From the NCBI GenBank assembly GCA_963556145.1, contig OY744471.1:1233590-1297589 (forward strand): 64,000 bases of DNA, written 5' to 3'. This stretch comes from Hygrocybe punicea. Lineage: Eukaryota > Basidiomycota > Agaricomycetes > Agaricales > Hygrophoraceae. Position 1 is the first letter of the stretch. The number at the start of each line of letters is the position of its first letter. The position numbers were made by a program, and so were the translations under genes. Shown one piece after another: positions 45,181 through 56,818 of this stretch. Below the pieces are notes generated by a model, which searched no databases, was not told the DNA's origin, and saw only the letters and a program-made list of their open reading frames with translations.

Positions 45181-46216
45181 TTATCGCGCTAATCAGGCTG
45201 CAACAACGAGCAGACTGCGGCGCAGCAAGCATGTGCATCGAATATAATATCTCGCTGTGATAGTCAACATATACTCGCCATTTCACGCGTAACGCTTGTC
45301 CGTCAGGAAGTCGTGAGTTTGCCCCAGTGCGAGCTACGTGATGACTTCTGATCAATGAAAGTTGGTCGTCGGACTAGTTATACTTATACCTTCGTGTCCC
45401 CCCCGACTAAATTCTGCACTCCGACTTCTAAGTTCCAAGCACGATCCTGTGTGTTTTTCAAGTTCAATTGAATCAATCACACAAACGAAGTGTTTTGGGG
45501 TATTGACGACTTGTTTGTTCCACACAGGAAATGGTAACCAAAACAGACGACGATAGCTCGAGAACTGCGAGTGAGGGGAGTTGGCGAGGCGCGTTGAAGG
45601 ATCTGCAGAAGCAGATCGTGGTGTACGAGGGCGCCAGGACCACAAATGACTCTTGTACACAGAGGGTGGTAGAGCAGAAGATCGTAGAAGATATGCACCA
45701 CGTCGGGGAGAACCACCCGGACCCAGGCATCCGCCAGGAATGGAACAACCAAGCACAGGCCTTCCAGCGCGGTGACCATGAAGCGAAGAACCATATTCTC
45801 GGAGACCTCGGCAAGGGACTGTTGATTATCATCGTGTCGCCTTTCTTACTGGCTGGCGGGGCAATCTTTGGGGCGGGCGCAGTTATATATGGTGTAGGGT
45901 GTTTGATTAAGGGAATCGGCACGGTTATGACTGGGGGGTATTTCGAAGGGAAGCGAGGCTTGGGTTTTCCCATTCGGAGGCGGCGATGAACTTGGTTGGG
46001 ATTATTCGGGAGCCCATTAACATTATCCTGGATTCCTCAGTGCCCTGCTGCTATTTTGCATAAGTTACCACTGTACAAAATCGATTTGGATGGAGTTACT
46101 TAGCTGACAGACACATTCTACGGTTGATTCTTCACATACACAGAATTGTCAAGACCTAATATCGTAAAGTTATGTGCGTATCCAGGGAATCAAGCGCACC
46201 AATGTTTGTCGTAATA
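45181..46216. repeat. Tandem duplication, unit 1
   Basis: Promoter, single-exon gene and 3' flank that recur as unit 2 (about 46340-47437). Matched landmarks: agcagactgcggcgcag at 45209-45225, a TATAATA-like box near 45242, cgcgtaacgct leader, the coding frame, and the 3' landmarks tgcataagtt near 46058 and cgtatccagggaatc at about 46180. Confidence 0.8.
45531..45989 (+). CDS. Small membrane protein of a tandem pair, copy A (152 aa)
   Basis: Single coding exon. N-terminal 90 residues soluble and charged (DLQKQIVVYEGARTTND; EDMHHVGENHPDPGIRQEWN), then two hydrophobic Gly-rich segments (GLLIIIVSPFLLAGGAIFGA; VIYGVGCLIKGIGTVMTGGY) and a basic end GKRGLGFPIRRRR. Clear paralog of the gene at 46691. 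The ATG follows a pyrimidine-rich ...cacacag sequence, as does copy B, so a 5' UTR intron or an upstream exon is possible. No known domain; membrane-associated by inference. Confidence 0.8.
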   Translation: MVTKTDDDSSRTASEGSWRGALKDLQKQIVVYEGARTTNDSCTQRVVEQKIVEDMHHVGENHPDPGIRQEWNNQAQAFQRGDHEAKNHILGDLGKGLLIIIVSPFLLAGGAIFGAGAVIYGVGCLIKGIGTVMTGGYFEGKRGLGFPIRRRR

Positions 46217-46339
46217 CGGCGGGGGGAAGCGCAACGGTCGCGTCGGCGAATCGCGTTCAGCATTCAAATATTCAAACATCAGATGGAGAAATTGAGTGCA
46301 GAGGCTGTGACACGTGACCGAATTGATTCCTCATGATCT
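46217..46339. other. Spacer between the tandem units
   Basis: Short GC-richer stretch without gene features between the two duplicated units. Confidence 0.4.
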
Positions 46340-47437
46340 CTCAGGCTCTGCTTACTGGTACCTGTAACCACCAGCAGACTGCGGCGCAGTCAGAACTGGT
46401 GTACCAAGTATAATAACCCGCAGTAAATCGCCAACACATATCCATTCCACCTCCCACGCGTAACACTCGCTGGTCAGTTTATCCAAATCCAATCTGCAAC
46501 TAAGTTCATGATCAGAACTTTGTAGCCGCAGCGTACCCCTAGATCGGGTCCACCAACTTCCCTGGCCTAAATTCTACAATCACTCCAATTTCTGAGCAAT
46601 CGGACGCAGTAGGAACAACAGTGCGTTTGCAGAGCTCCGTCGAATCAGAAGAGCGTTTCGGGGTACTGATGACTTTTTGCTCACTAGGACATGATTTACA
46701 AAACCGACACAGACGACAATAGTGAGCGAATTATGACCGAAGGGGCTTTGCAAGGCGCGCTGCAAGATCTGCAGAAGCAGATCGTGGTGTACGAAAGCGC
46801 CAAGATCGCAAACGACCCCTTCATACTGAGGGTGGAAGAACAGAAAGTCGTGGAAGGGATGCGACGCGTCGGTGAGAACCACCCGGACCCAGGCGTCCGC
46901 CAAGAATGGAACGACCAAGCAGATGCTTTCAGACACGGGGACCACGAAGAGAAGAAACACATTCTCGGAGACCTCGGCAGGGGATTGCGGATTCTCCTCA
47001 TGTCGCCTTTCTGGCTGGCTGGTGGGGTGTTTCTGGTGGTGGGTGGAATGATAAATGGTGTGGGATGTGCGTTGAAGGGAATGGGCACGGCGTTGACTGG
47101 GGGGTATTTTCGGGGAAAGCGCTTGGGTTTTCCGAATCGGAAACGGCAATGAACTTGTGGGATTTTTCGTTGGTCCAGGAGAGCGGGCTTTCATATTGAC
47201 ATTATTGTTCTGGTTTTCTCAGTACCCCTGTTGCGTCTACTTACTATTTCTTGTATAAGTTGGTACCGTACAATATCAGTCTGGAAGGACTTATCTGGCA
47301 GACACGACTCGGAGATGAACTAAGATTTTGCCTCATCGCATTTGACGGTGAATCACAGTCACATAGCCCTTCATACGTTACCATCATGAAGCAAGCTCCG
47401 TACGTATCCAGGGAATCCGGCGCACCAAAGTTTGTCC
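46340..47437. repeat. Tandem duplication, unit 2
   Basis: Second unit of the duplication: agcagactgcggcgcag at 46373-46389, tataataac near 46409, cgcgtaacact leader, the coding frame at 46691, tgtataagtt near 47251 and cgtatccagggaatc at about 47402. Confidence 0.8.
46691..47152 (+). CDS. Small membrane protein of a tandem pair, copy B (153 aa)
   Basis: Single coding exon, paralog of 45531-45989 with most of the protein alignable: LQGALQDLQKQIVVYESAK, GENHPDPGVRQEWNDQA, HILGDLGRGLRILLMSPF, LAGGVFLVVGGMINGVGCAL, GKRLGFPNRKRQ. The soluble half and basic tail are best kept; the membrane part varies. Promoter landmark spacing is also kept (TATA-like box about 282 bp before the ATG versus about 289 in copy A). 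Confidence 0.8.
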   Translation: MIYKTDTDDNSERIMTEGALQGALQDLQKQIVVYESAKIANDPFILRVEEQKVVEGMRRVGENHPDPGVRQEWNDQADAFRHGDHEEKKHILGDLGRGLRILLMSPFWLAGGVFLVVGGMINGVGCALKGMGTALTGGYFRGKRLGFPNRKRQ

Positions 47438-48755
47438 ATTCCGGCAATCTGGAAATACACCCGACGGTCAGGTAGACATTCAACAGTGTGAGAACGATGA
47501 CGTTGGATTGTACTGGCTGAGGCTGGTTCAATTCCGGGATTAAGGAGCCCCGGCTTCGCAACAAATATCAGTTTCTTTGTTCTTTCAGGCTCATTCATTG
47601 TGACGGTGCCCAGCAGCTCCAAGACGTTGGCAAGTTGTCTGCACAAGAAATCCAAGCAATCTGTCGGGAAGGTGATCTGTGTGGGAAGGTGATCAGCCCT
47701 TTCAGAACCTGTCATTCCAACAACAGGCGTGTATGCCAAGAAAGTATTGCCATTGGAGGGAGACGACACAGGCCATGCAGAGCCCCGACAGAGATATACA
47801 GCACCCTGGTGACTTTGTTCTCTTGTTAAATGATCGCACAAGATACGACTGGAAGCACTGACTTTCAACACCTTAGTAGTATGTGTCCACAACAATGGCC
47901 CTGCCGACATTAGAAGGAATTGTTCTCCAACCAAACTACGGACACTCTCCGCGAAAAGAGAACTAAAAGTGAGTCTAATGCTATAATGAACGGTGACCCA
48001 CTTCAGTTTAGCATGCATATGGGTTCCTGTCCGATCCAACACAGGTGGAACAAAAAAAACTTCTCAACAAATCGTCAACTTTATTCTAGAATTTGTTGGA
48101 GAGCAACACAGAGATGGGCGAAAGAGCAGGGCGGTTGGGAATTTGGATTGTCGACTTCATGCGCCGTCCATTGTAGATTTGAAATCAGATCCAAGTTCAT
48201 AACGCCGTCCGTCGTGAGGCAAGAAAACCAAGCACCCAAGTTCAAGTTTGTCAATTCCCCAGCTTCGAAAGACAATCGCGGAGGTTGGACGTGGCGTCGA
48301 ATCTTCTGCTCCTCCAGGCCTCAGGTCGTCTACAATGTGAACGATGTGAACGATATAAGGTTTACCCAGGGTACCGGCTGGGAACACACATACACATACT
48401 TGGCTAACACACTGTCCGCAGTGCCATGGTGGGTCCCAGTGGGTCCTTCGATTATCGTGATGGCCGTTCACCTCCGTACCACGTTCTGATGATGGACTCA
48501 AGTTTTTTTTCACCTTTCTGTCTTGGTTGGGGACATGAGTTAATGTTTTCTGGCTCTCCAGGAGGTCAGCGAGCAATTCAGTATTCGGGGAGTGCACATG
48601 CACAGTTGGACAACTCTGCGATACGTGGTAAAATGCGCCCACATACCTCTCCACCTCAATCCGATATAGAATAAGGATAGCCCTTAACGACCTTATCACA
48701 ATAGTGGCGTCGGTGTACTCGCTATCCTTCACGTACAACCACTGCGCAGCACCCA
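47438..48755. other. No gene confidently recognised
   Basis: Long open frames exist on the minus strand (48042-47371, which runs into the duplicated 3' flank, and 48798-48157) and plus strand (47920-48489), all without a recognised domain. The two minus frames share a weak pattern (G-M/I-D-K-L ... L-x-H-D-G) that hints at an old duplication, but evidence is thin. Confidence 0.35.
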
Positions 48756-48763
48756 TTATATAA
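48756..48763 (+). promoter_or_regulatory. TATA-like element of the helicase gene
   Basis: ATTATATA(A) lies about 40 bp before the ATG at 48798, so either the leader is very short or the true core promoter is elsewhere. Confidence 0.3.
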
Positions 48764-48797
48764 CTTCGCCACTCCAACGTTACGGAACCCAACTTCA

Positions 48798-51700
48798 ATG
48801 GACCTGAACAACAAACCTACCCTCCCGAATCTCCGCGCAACCAAGCTTAGCAGGCATCTCGACATAACTTTGTCTGGAAAAGAGCCTCTCACCCGCCAGA
48901 ACTACGCCCTATTCCTTGAAGCTATATGCGTTCAGCCACTCCCGGCTACATGCATCAGCAAGGTTTTATCCAGCCAGACCGGCCCCCAGTTGGTGCAGTC
49001 GGCCATGCGCTTTGAACTGTCGACGGCTTTCTTCAATGGTTTTGCCACGGAATTCTTATTATACCTCCAAGCCCCGGAGCTAATAACCATCGCTGGCGGT
49101 CATTTTCTTGATCCGATTCTATGCGAAATCGTAGAACCGCCCATCTTTTGGACGCCTTTCGTGCGAGCGTTTCGCGATGGGGAGTTACAGGAGAACGGAC
49201 AACGTGCCTTTGCGTGGCTCCTCCTCCGCCTTATCTCACTCTCTGGAGAGAAGGCAGATCCATATCTCGACATAGCGCAAGACCAACAGATCATCGACGC
49301 GCTCCTCAGCTCGCCACAGCCTGATACGAGAGTTCTTTGTTACAAAATCAAGCACATCCTTGACGCCCGCAACTCTACCTCACCAATCGACGTCCATTGC
49401 GCTCCTGGAGGCCGACACGATAATGACTTTGTTGACTTCCGCAAGATCGCAATCCTTCCCACAGCTGATGAGATTATTTCTACAGAGCGGCCCTTCCTTC
49501 GGCCAAGCGCGGTGCTCGAGGACCCAGAGACCGAGGATACTCGCATATCGACCTACCTCGACAATCAATTCCGGTTGTTGAGGGAGGACATGGTCTATGA
49601 TTTACGAGAGGAGTTACAGATCACTCTCGGCAAGAAGAAGGGTGGGCGCAGGGGCCTCATCATTGAGGACTTGGAGTTACTTGACCTTCATTGCGGAACG
49701 GAGACCAAGAGATGCCATTGGGGCTTGGCCTTCACGTGCAAGCAGGATCTACCGCGCTTGAAAGATGTCAAGGACAAAGATCGCAGGAAGTTTTTGGATG
49801 AGAACCGCAAGGTGCTCAAGCACCAGTCATTAGCTTGTCTCGTCTTCGATGGTGAACCAGTTGCGTTCCCGACCATTAACCGGGATGAGGAACTCCTAGG
49901 GAAAAAGCCGCCGGTTATCATCCTCCAGTTTGATGGAATGCCGGGTGTCATCAAGGCTCTGCTCAAGCTCAAGACGACCAAAGACATCCAACTCATTCAA
50001 ATCGATACTGCGGTTTTCTCGTTTGAGCCGGTTCTAAAGGCTCTTCAGGAGAAACCGATGATGCCTCTTTCGCAAGAATTGTTATTCTGGAAGGAGGGAA
50101 GTGTTTTGGATCCTCCGTTGTCTCAACCTACGAACGTTGTCCGAGCCCTCAAGGCAAACCCTCTCACAGACCTTCAAAAGTTGATCGGGACACCGTCGTC
50201 AATCACCCTCGATAAATCCCAAGCCGCCTCACTCATGTCGAGCCTCACACAGAGGGTTTCTCTGATCCAAGGACCGCCAGGAATGTTTCTCTGATTGTTC
50301 CGTCAAAGTTGGGGCTTACTCGGTCGTGTTTAGGAACTGGCAAGTCATTCATTGGTGCCCTCCTCGCCAAGGTCCTCCACGACTTCACTAAACACATCAT
50401 CCTTGTCGTCTGCTATACAAACCATGCGCTTGATCAGTTTCTCGAAGATTTGCTCAAGATCGGCATTCCGCCAAGTAGCATGGTCCGGCTGGGAAGCAAG
50501 TCCACTCCAAAGACTGCACCTCTCACTCTTCAGAGCCAGGACCGCACTGCCAACAAACGGAGCAAAGCAGACTGGACAGAGATCGAAGCAGCCAAATCCA
50601 CGGCGGAACAGCGCTACAACCGTCTGCAAATAGCTTTTCGGTATTACAATTCGTCGACTGTGCAGAATGAAGTTCTATTCCTTCATCTCCAGTTCGATGA
50701 TCCCACGTACTTCCAGGCTTTCCAGGTCCCACAGGCCAATGACGGTATGACCCAAGTTGGGAAGAAGGGCCGGGCTGTAGATTCATATTACTTGCTTAAC
50801 CAATGGGTTCAAGGACGGGACGCAGGCATTTTCAAGAATTACCCCCACGTTAGGCAAGCGTCGTCGATCTGGAATATGACGTCTGCTTTACGGCGAACTA
50901 AGGTAGCAAAATGGAAGATGGACATACTCAAGGAGCAAGTCGAGGACATGTACGACATCGCCAAAGAATACAATGCATGTCAAAATCGACTTGCCCACAA
51001 ATTCTCCGAGAAAGATAGCGCCATTTTATGCAGCAAGAGAATCATCGGATGCACTACCACGGCGGCGGCCAAGTATGCGGCGGCAATCCAGGTAGCTTCT
51101 CCGGGTGTGCTGCTCGTAGAGGAAGCTGGGGAGATTCTTGAGAGCCACATTGTCACCGCGTTAGGAGCAGGTACGGAGCAGTTGATTTTGATTGGTGACC
51201 ATAAGTATGCACTTGTCGTGGCTGATTTCATTGCGAACGTTACTGATGATTGCATTACTTCTTCAGACAGCTTCGTCCCAAAATCAATAACTATCGATTA
51301 ACAGTGGAGAAAGGTGACGGATATGATCTCAATAGATCCTTGTTCGAGCGCCTGGTTCTCAAGGGATATCCCCACGAGACCCTCAACAAGCAACACCGCA
51401 TGCGCCCAGAAATCTCGGCGCTGATTCGCGAGCTTACTTATCCCGACCTCCTTGATGCGCCTGCGACACAAGGACGACCAATGCTTCGGGGTGTTCAGGA
51501 TATAATCGTCTTCGTCAACCACGACCACCGAGAAGATAATATTCCCGGGCTTGCTGACAGGAGAGATATGGGTTCGACCACCTCCAAGCAAAATACCCAT
51601 GAGGTGGAGATGATTTTGAAGATCGTGCGGTACCTTGCGCAGCAAGGATACGGGACGGAAACGATGGTCGTATTGACTCCCTATCTAGGACAACTGAGCA

Positions 51701-54700
51701 AGCTTCGGGAGTTGCTGAAAGAGCACAATGACCCTGTTCTCAATGATTTGGACTCATATGATTTAGTCCGCGCTGGACTGCTTCCTCCGGCGGCTGCCAA
51801 GCTGTCGAAGAAACCTATTCGTCTCTCTACCATAGGTAAGGAAACTTCGAATGGAGCCATTCGGCCAAGTCTATAGTATCTGATATACATCTTACTGCAG
51901 ACAACTATCAGGGAGAAGAGAGCGATATTGTCCTTGTAACCCTTACGAGGAGCAACCCGACCCATGACATAGGCTTTATGTTCTCTCCAGAACGTCTGAA
52001 TGTCCTCCTCTCCCGAGCTCGCAACGCGCTCATCATGATTGGGAATTCCGAGACGTTCATGAATTCTCGCAAGGGCAATGAGATTTGGACAAAGTTGTTC
52101 AATATGCTCAAGCAAAAGGGACATATCTACGATGGTTTCCCGATCCAGTGTGAGAGACATCCCGATCGTACTGCACTCCTGAGCCAGTCTGCAGACTTTG
52201 ATAAGGAATGTCCAGACGGGGGTTGCACGGAACCTTGGTGAGCATCCGTGTAATATCATGTTCAGCATGACGCCATAACAATGCTCATTGGCATATCGTG
52301 CTTTGGCATCTAGTGGAACCATGTTAAACTGTGGTCTTCACGCCTGCCCTTCCAAATGCCATCAGCTGTACGACCATTCAAAAATGCCCTGCGAGCAAAT
52401 TGTGTGTTCCAATTGTCCCAAAGGTCATAACCTATCCTGGTTATGCCACCAACGGCTATCAGTCACGTGCCACAAGTGCGAAAGAGAGGCAAAGTTGGAG
52501 GAGGAGAAAAAGAAGAAACAATTTGCCCTTCAGCAGAAACGGGATGCAGAACAACTGGAATATAATCGGCGGCTGGCCCACCTCGAGGAAAAGATCGCGT
52601 TGGAGCAACAGGCCTTGGTGGATGCCCAGCTTGCCGAAGAGCGGTCGCGAATTATTCAACAGAAAAAAAGAGATCTGGAAGAGGCCGCTGCTCGGACTAC
52701 ACGGGCATTATCGGCATCACGCTCAATCGGCAGCACCTCGACAGCTTCCGATGCGGCTCCGAATCTTGACTTGACCGGAAATTTACTGCGTCTCCTCTCC
52801 GCCCCATTCGGTTCCAACAACGCGAATAGTCCCACAAAGGAGACTAGCAACGAGTCCACAGTTCATGCTACGTCCCAGACCAAGACCGATGTTCCAACAG
52901 TGCAGTCGGCTAAGGGCAACGAAGAGGCCAAATCTGACCCGCTTAAGACCAAAGCCTCTGTGAAGGCCACCGAACGCTTCCCACCTATACCCGAGTCTCC
53001 CTCGAAAGTGGAGTGGCAGCGTCAGAAGGATGCTGAAGGCGCCAGAAACGACGCCATCGACTCCATCATGGAGATGATTGGGCTTGAGGAGGTTAAAGCA
53101 CAGGTTCTCGCGATCAAGGACAAGATTGACGTTACCAAACGGCAAGGTACCTCCTTGAAAGATGAACGGTTCAATATTGTCATGCTTGGAAATCCCGGAA
53201 CAGGTATTTCTTCAAAAATGTCACTTACCCGTGTTTTTACGTTCTTTAAATAGGAAAAACTACCGTTGCTAGACTGTATGCGAAATTTCTAACCTCCCTC
53301 GAAGTTCTCCCTGGTAATACCTTCGTGGAGACCACCGGATCGCGCTTGGCGAACGATGGAGTGGATGGTATTAAGAAGCAAATCGAAAACGTTCTGAAGT
53401 CCGGTGGAGGCACCATTTTCGTGGATGAGGCATATCAGCTCACTACTGAGCACAATACTGCAGGCAACCAAGTATTGGACTTTATGCTGGCGGAGATGGA
53501 AAACAATATCGGAACCATCGTATTCATTTTGGCTGGGTACAACAAGCAGATGGAGAAATTCTTCGAGCACAATCCGGGCTTGACAAGCCGAGTGCCCTAC
53601 AGACTACAGTTTGCGGACTATACGAGATCAGAGCTTTTGAGCATGCTGGAGCAGCAGATCAAGAAGAAATACGCTGGCGAGATGAAGGTCGAGGATGGAA
53701 TCAAAGGTCTTTATAGCCGCATCGCAGTTGATCGTCTTAGCAGAGGTCGCGGTCAAGAAGGCTTTGGAAATGCTCGGGCTTTGCACAACATGTTCGCCAA
53801 GGTCCGTGAGCGTCAGGCAACTCGAATCAAAAGGGAGCGCCGGGACGGCATGAGACCGGACGACTTCTTGTTATGTAAAGAGGACTTGATTGGGCCGGAT
53901 CCGTCCAAAGTGCTTGTGCAAAGCGAGTCTTGGAAAAAGCTCCAAAGCCTCACGGGTCTGAAAGCTGTCAAGGAGTCCATTCGAAACCTGTTCGACCTTA
54001 TCGAGATGAACTACCAGCGGGACCTGCGAGAAATGGATCCCGTTCAGACGTCTCTTAATCGTGTGTTCCAGGGCTCTCCGGGGACTGGGAAGACGACAGT
54101 GGCGAAGCTGTATGGTCAAATCCTAGCGGATTTGGGGATTCTCAGCAATGGCGAAGGTAAGAAGTCTCCCACCATTTACGATGTGATGACAATGTGATTG
54201 ACACTATCCGTGCATCAGTTGTGATAAAAAATCCGGCTGATTTCATCGGAAGTGTTCTTGGACAATCAGAAAGCAACACGAAAGCTATACTTTCGACCAC
54301 GGTGGGGAAAGTTTTGATTATCGATGAGGTGAGTAGAAACCAATGTCGCTAGAACCATGGTATTCACTTGACACAGGCCTATATGCTGTATGGGGGAGGC
54401 GGCGACACGGGAAATGGGACTGATACCTACAAGACTGCTGTCATCGACACCATTGTCGCAGAAGTCCAGAGCGTTCCGGGAGAAGATCGTTGTGTACTGT
54501 TATTGGGTTATAAGGACCAGATGGTCGAGATGTTCCAGGTTGGCTCTAATTTTCTTGTCTTTGACGCAATTACTGAACGAGGATTACCTTGAAGAATGTT
54601 AATCCCGGCTTAGCCCGACGCTTCGCCATCGAGAATGCCTTCGATTTTGAAGATTTCACCGATTCGGAATTGCTGGAGATCTTGAACTTGAAACTCAAGA

Positions 54701-56460
54701 ACCAAGACCTCGGAGCAACAGATGCAGCCAAAACCGTCGCCATTGAAGTTCTGAGCCGTGCTCGCAACCGCCCCAACTTTGGAAACGGCGGTGAGGTCGA
54801 AAACCTCCTCGGACAGGCGAAATCGCGTTACCAGACACGTCGGGCCTCATTGCCGGTCAAAGACAGATCCTTTGATATTGTTTTTGAGCCACATGATTTC
54901 GATCCCGACTTCGACCGCTGTTCCCATGCGTCTTCCAACCTTCAAAAACTTTTCGAAGATGTTGTGGGTTGTGAGGAAATCATCGGCAAATTGGAAGAAT
55001 ACCAGCAAATTGCAGGCTCGATAAAGACCCGGGGTCCAGACACGCGTGAACTCATCCCGACTAATTTCGTGTTTAAGGGACCGCCAGGCAGGTCTTTCGC
55101 TCTGATCGAAGTTGATGTATTAATCCCTGACCCCAATCAAGGTACTGGCAAAACCACTATCGCGCGTAAAATGGGACAGGTCTACTATGATATGGGATTT
55201 CTCTCATCCAAAGAAGTCATTGAATGTTCGGCCTCAGATCTCGTTGGCCAGTACGTCGGGCAGACGGGTCCAAAGACGAAGAAACTTTTTGAAAAGGCCC
55301 TCGGGCGTGTCTTGTTCATTGACGAGGCGTATCGACTAGGTGAAGGGCGTTTTGCACAAGAGGCGATTGATGAAATGGTCGGTGTCCTAACTCAGGAGAG
55401 ATTCAAGTCGAAGGTTGTGGTCATTCTTGCTGGATACGACCAGGATATGAATAAGCTAATGGCCGTCAACTCTGGCTTGTCGAGTCGGTTTCCGGTGGAG
55501 TTCGTTCTCAAAAACTTTCCGCCTGAGAAGTGTTTGGATATATTGAATATGGAGTTGAAGAAGAAGAAAGTCCAGGTTCCCGACTTGGATGATCAGTCGT
55601 CCGTGGAGTACGAGCAGATGGTGGGGATTGTCCAGGAGTTGTCTGCTCTTCCATCTTGGGGAAACGCACGGGACATGATTACACTCTCCAAAACAATGAT
55701 CAGTCAAGCATTCCGGAATTCGACGGGGAGCCCCCCGGACGAGCAACTGTCGTTCGCTGCAAAGGACGCCGTAACGTGTATGAAATCTATGTTGGCGGAG
55801 AAGCGAGAGCGACACGAAAACGTGCCAGCCAGGAGCCACTCCAGGTATGAGGACATGCCACAGATGCTCAATCCGCTTTCTCCTACGCCACCTTCTATCC
55901 GCACTGCGCAAGCCACCAAAGCTGCTGCTCCAAAGATGAATCCAAAGAAGCCTGCGCCCAAAAAAGAGGAGACGGAGCCAAAGAAGGAAGACCCCCCGTC
56001 GCAACAACGACCGGTCCGTCGCGATGACGGGGTGTCTGACAAAACCTGGCGTCAACTTGAAGCAGATAAGAAAGCTGCCGAAGGCGCATCCAATCGAGCC
56101 GAATCAGAATTGCAAACCATGACGGAGGATCTCCGGCTGGCCACCGAGCACGAGAAGACCCAACGGGCGGAAACCAAGAAACTAGCGGCAAGACGAGCCA
56201 AAGATGCAGCAGAGCGAGCTGAACTCAAACGTAAACAGGAAGCGGCACGGCTCCAGGAGATTAATGCCAAAAGGGAGCGCCAAAGAATGGCTGCTGCGCT
56301 TGAGGCGAAACGGCAAGAGCGGCAGAAGGAAGCTGAAGTGCAACGGGCGCTGCGCAACATGGGAGTATGCTGTGCTGGATTCCGGTGGATCAAGCAATCA
56401 TCAGGGTATAGGTGTGCTGGGGGTTCCCATTTCGTAGACAACGGAAAGTTGGGGCTGTAA
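48798..56460 (+). CDS. SF1 helicase / NFX1-type zinc finger / triple CbbX AAA+ fusion protein (2378 aa)
   Basis: Ten exons: 48798-50280, 50334-51204, 51267-51835, 51901-52237, 52314-53203, 53254-54156, 54219-54328, 54377-54538, 54595-55087, 55142-56460; sum 2378 codons. Order of domains: helical N-terminus; UPF1/ZNFX1-like SF1 helicase with motif I GPPGTGKS (492-499), II VEEAGE (756-761), III GDHKQLRP, IV QHRMRP (827-832), V/VI NYQGEESD and RLNVLLSRAR (1006-1015); Cys/His-rich NFX1-like segment (about 1040-1140); coiled coil (about 1135-1190); linker; three CbbX/SpoVK-like AAA+ modules with P-loops GNPGTGKTT (1379), GSPGTGKTT (1657) and GPPGTGKTT (1937), Walker B FVDEAY, IIDEAY and FIDEAY, and arginine fingers in GLTSR, GLARR, GLSSR; a charged C-terminal coiled coil and a final Cys-rich end (VCCAGFRW...YRCAGG). 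Intron 1 begins with GA and intron 9 with GC, both inside P-loops. Fungal homologues exist; role unknown, RNA surveillance or antiviral defence would be guesses. Confidence 0.9.
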
Positions 56461-56818
56461 CTTGTAAGGCTATACATGGTGGGACGAATCGCAAGAAAAC
56501 ATATTCAATATTCGACTATCAAAGACTTTTTTATAAAACTAAGATGGCTTGTGCGCTTGCCACCGTATATTTATTGCCGCGAGGTTGCTGCTTTGGAAGG
56601 CCATGAACTCGTGCTGAGACGACCGTAGTAATTGCAGCCGAATTGTCTAATAGTCCAAGCTTTCAAGCCTACAAAATCGCAGTCAGCCTACTAGCCTAGG
56701 CCCAGATCGCCAGCCACTTCCGAAACCGGGACACTTTGTGGTTTTTGGCCAAAAACTCCTCTCCACATATCCACCCTCAACACGCCCAACGGACTCGGGC
56801 ACGCTCATCACCTCAAAC
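56461..56818. other. 3' flank of the helicase gene and promoter of the OSBP gene
   Basis: 358 bp, no additional gene seen. Confidence 0.6.

Noticed and set aside
47371..48042. 223-codon minus-strand frame
   Set aside because: Its 3' part lies in the duplicated non-coding flank of the tandem genes and no domain or splice pattern supports it.
47920..48489. 189-codon plus-strand frame
   Set aside because: No domain, composition looks non-coding, overlaps the minus frame.
48157..48798. 213-codon minus-strand frame, head-to-head with the helicase
   Set aside because: Starts at the helicase ATG region, no recognised domain; the weak likeness to the 47371 frame is not enough to call a gene.
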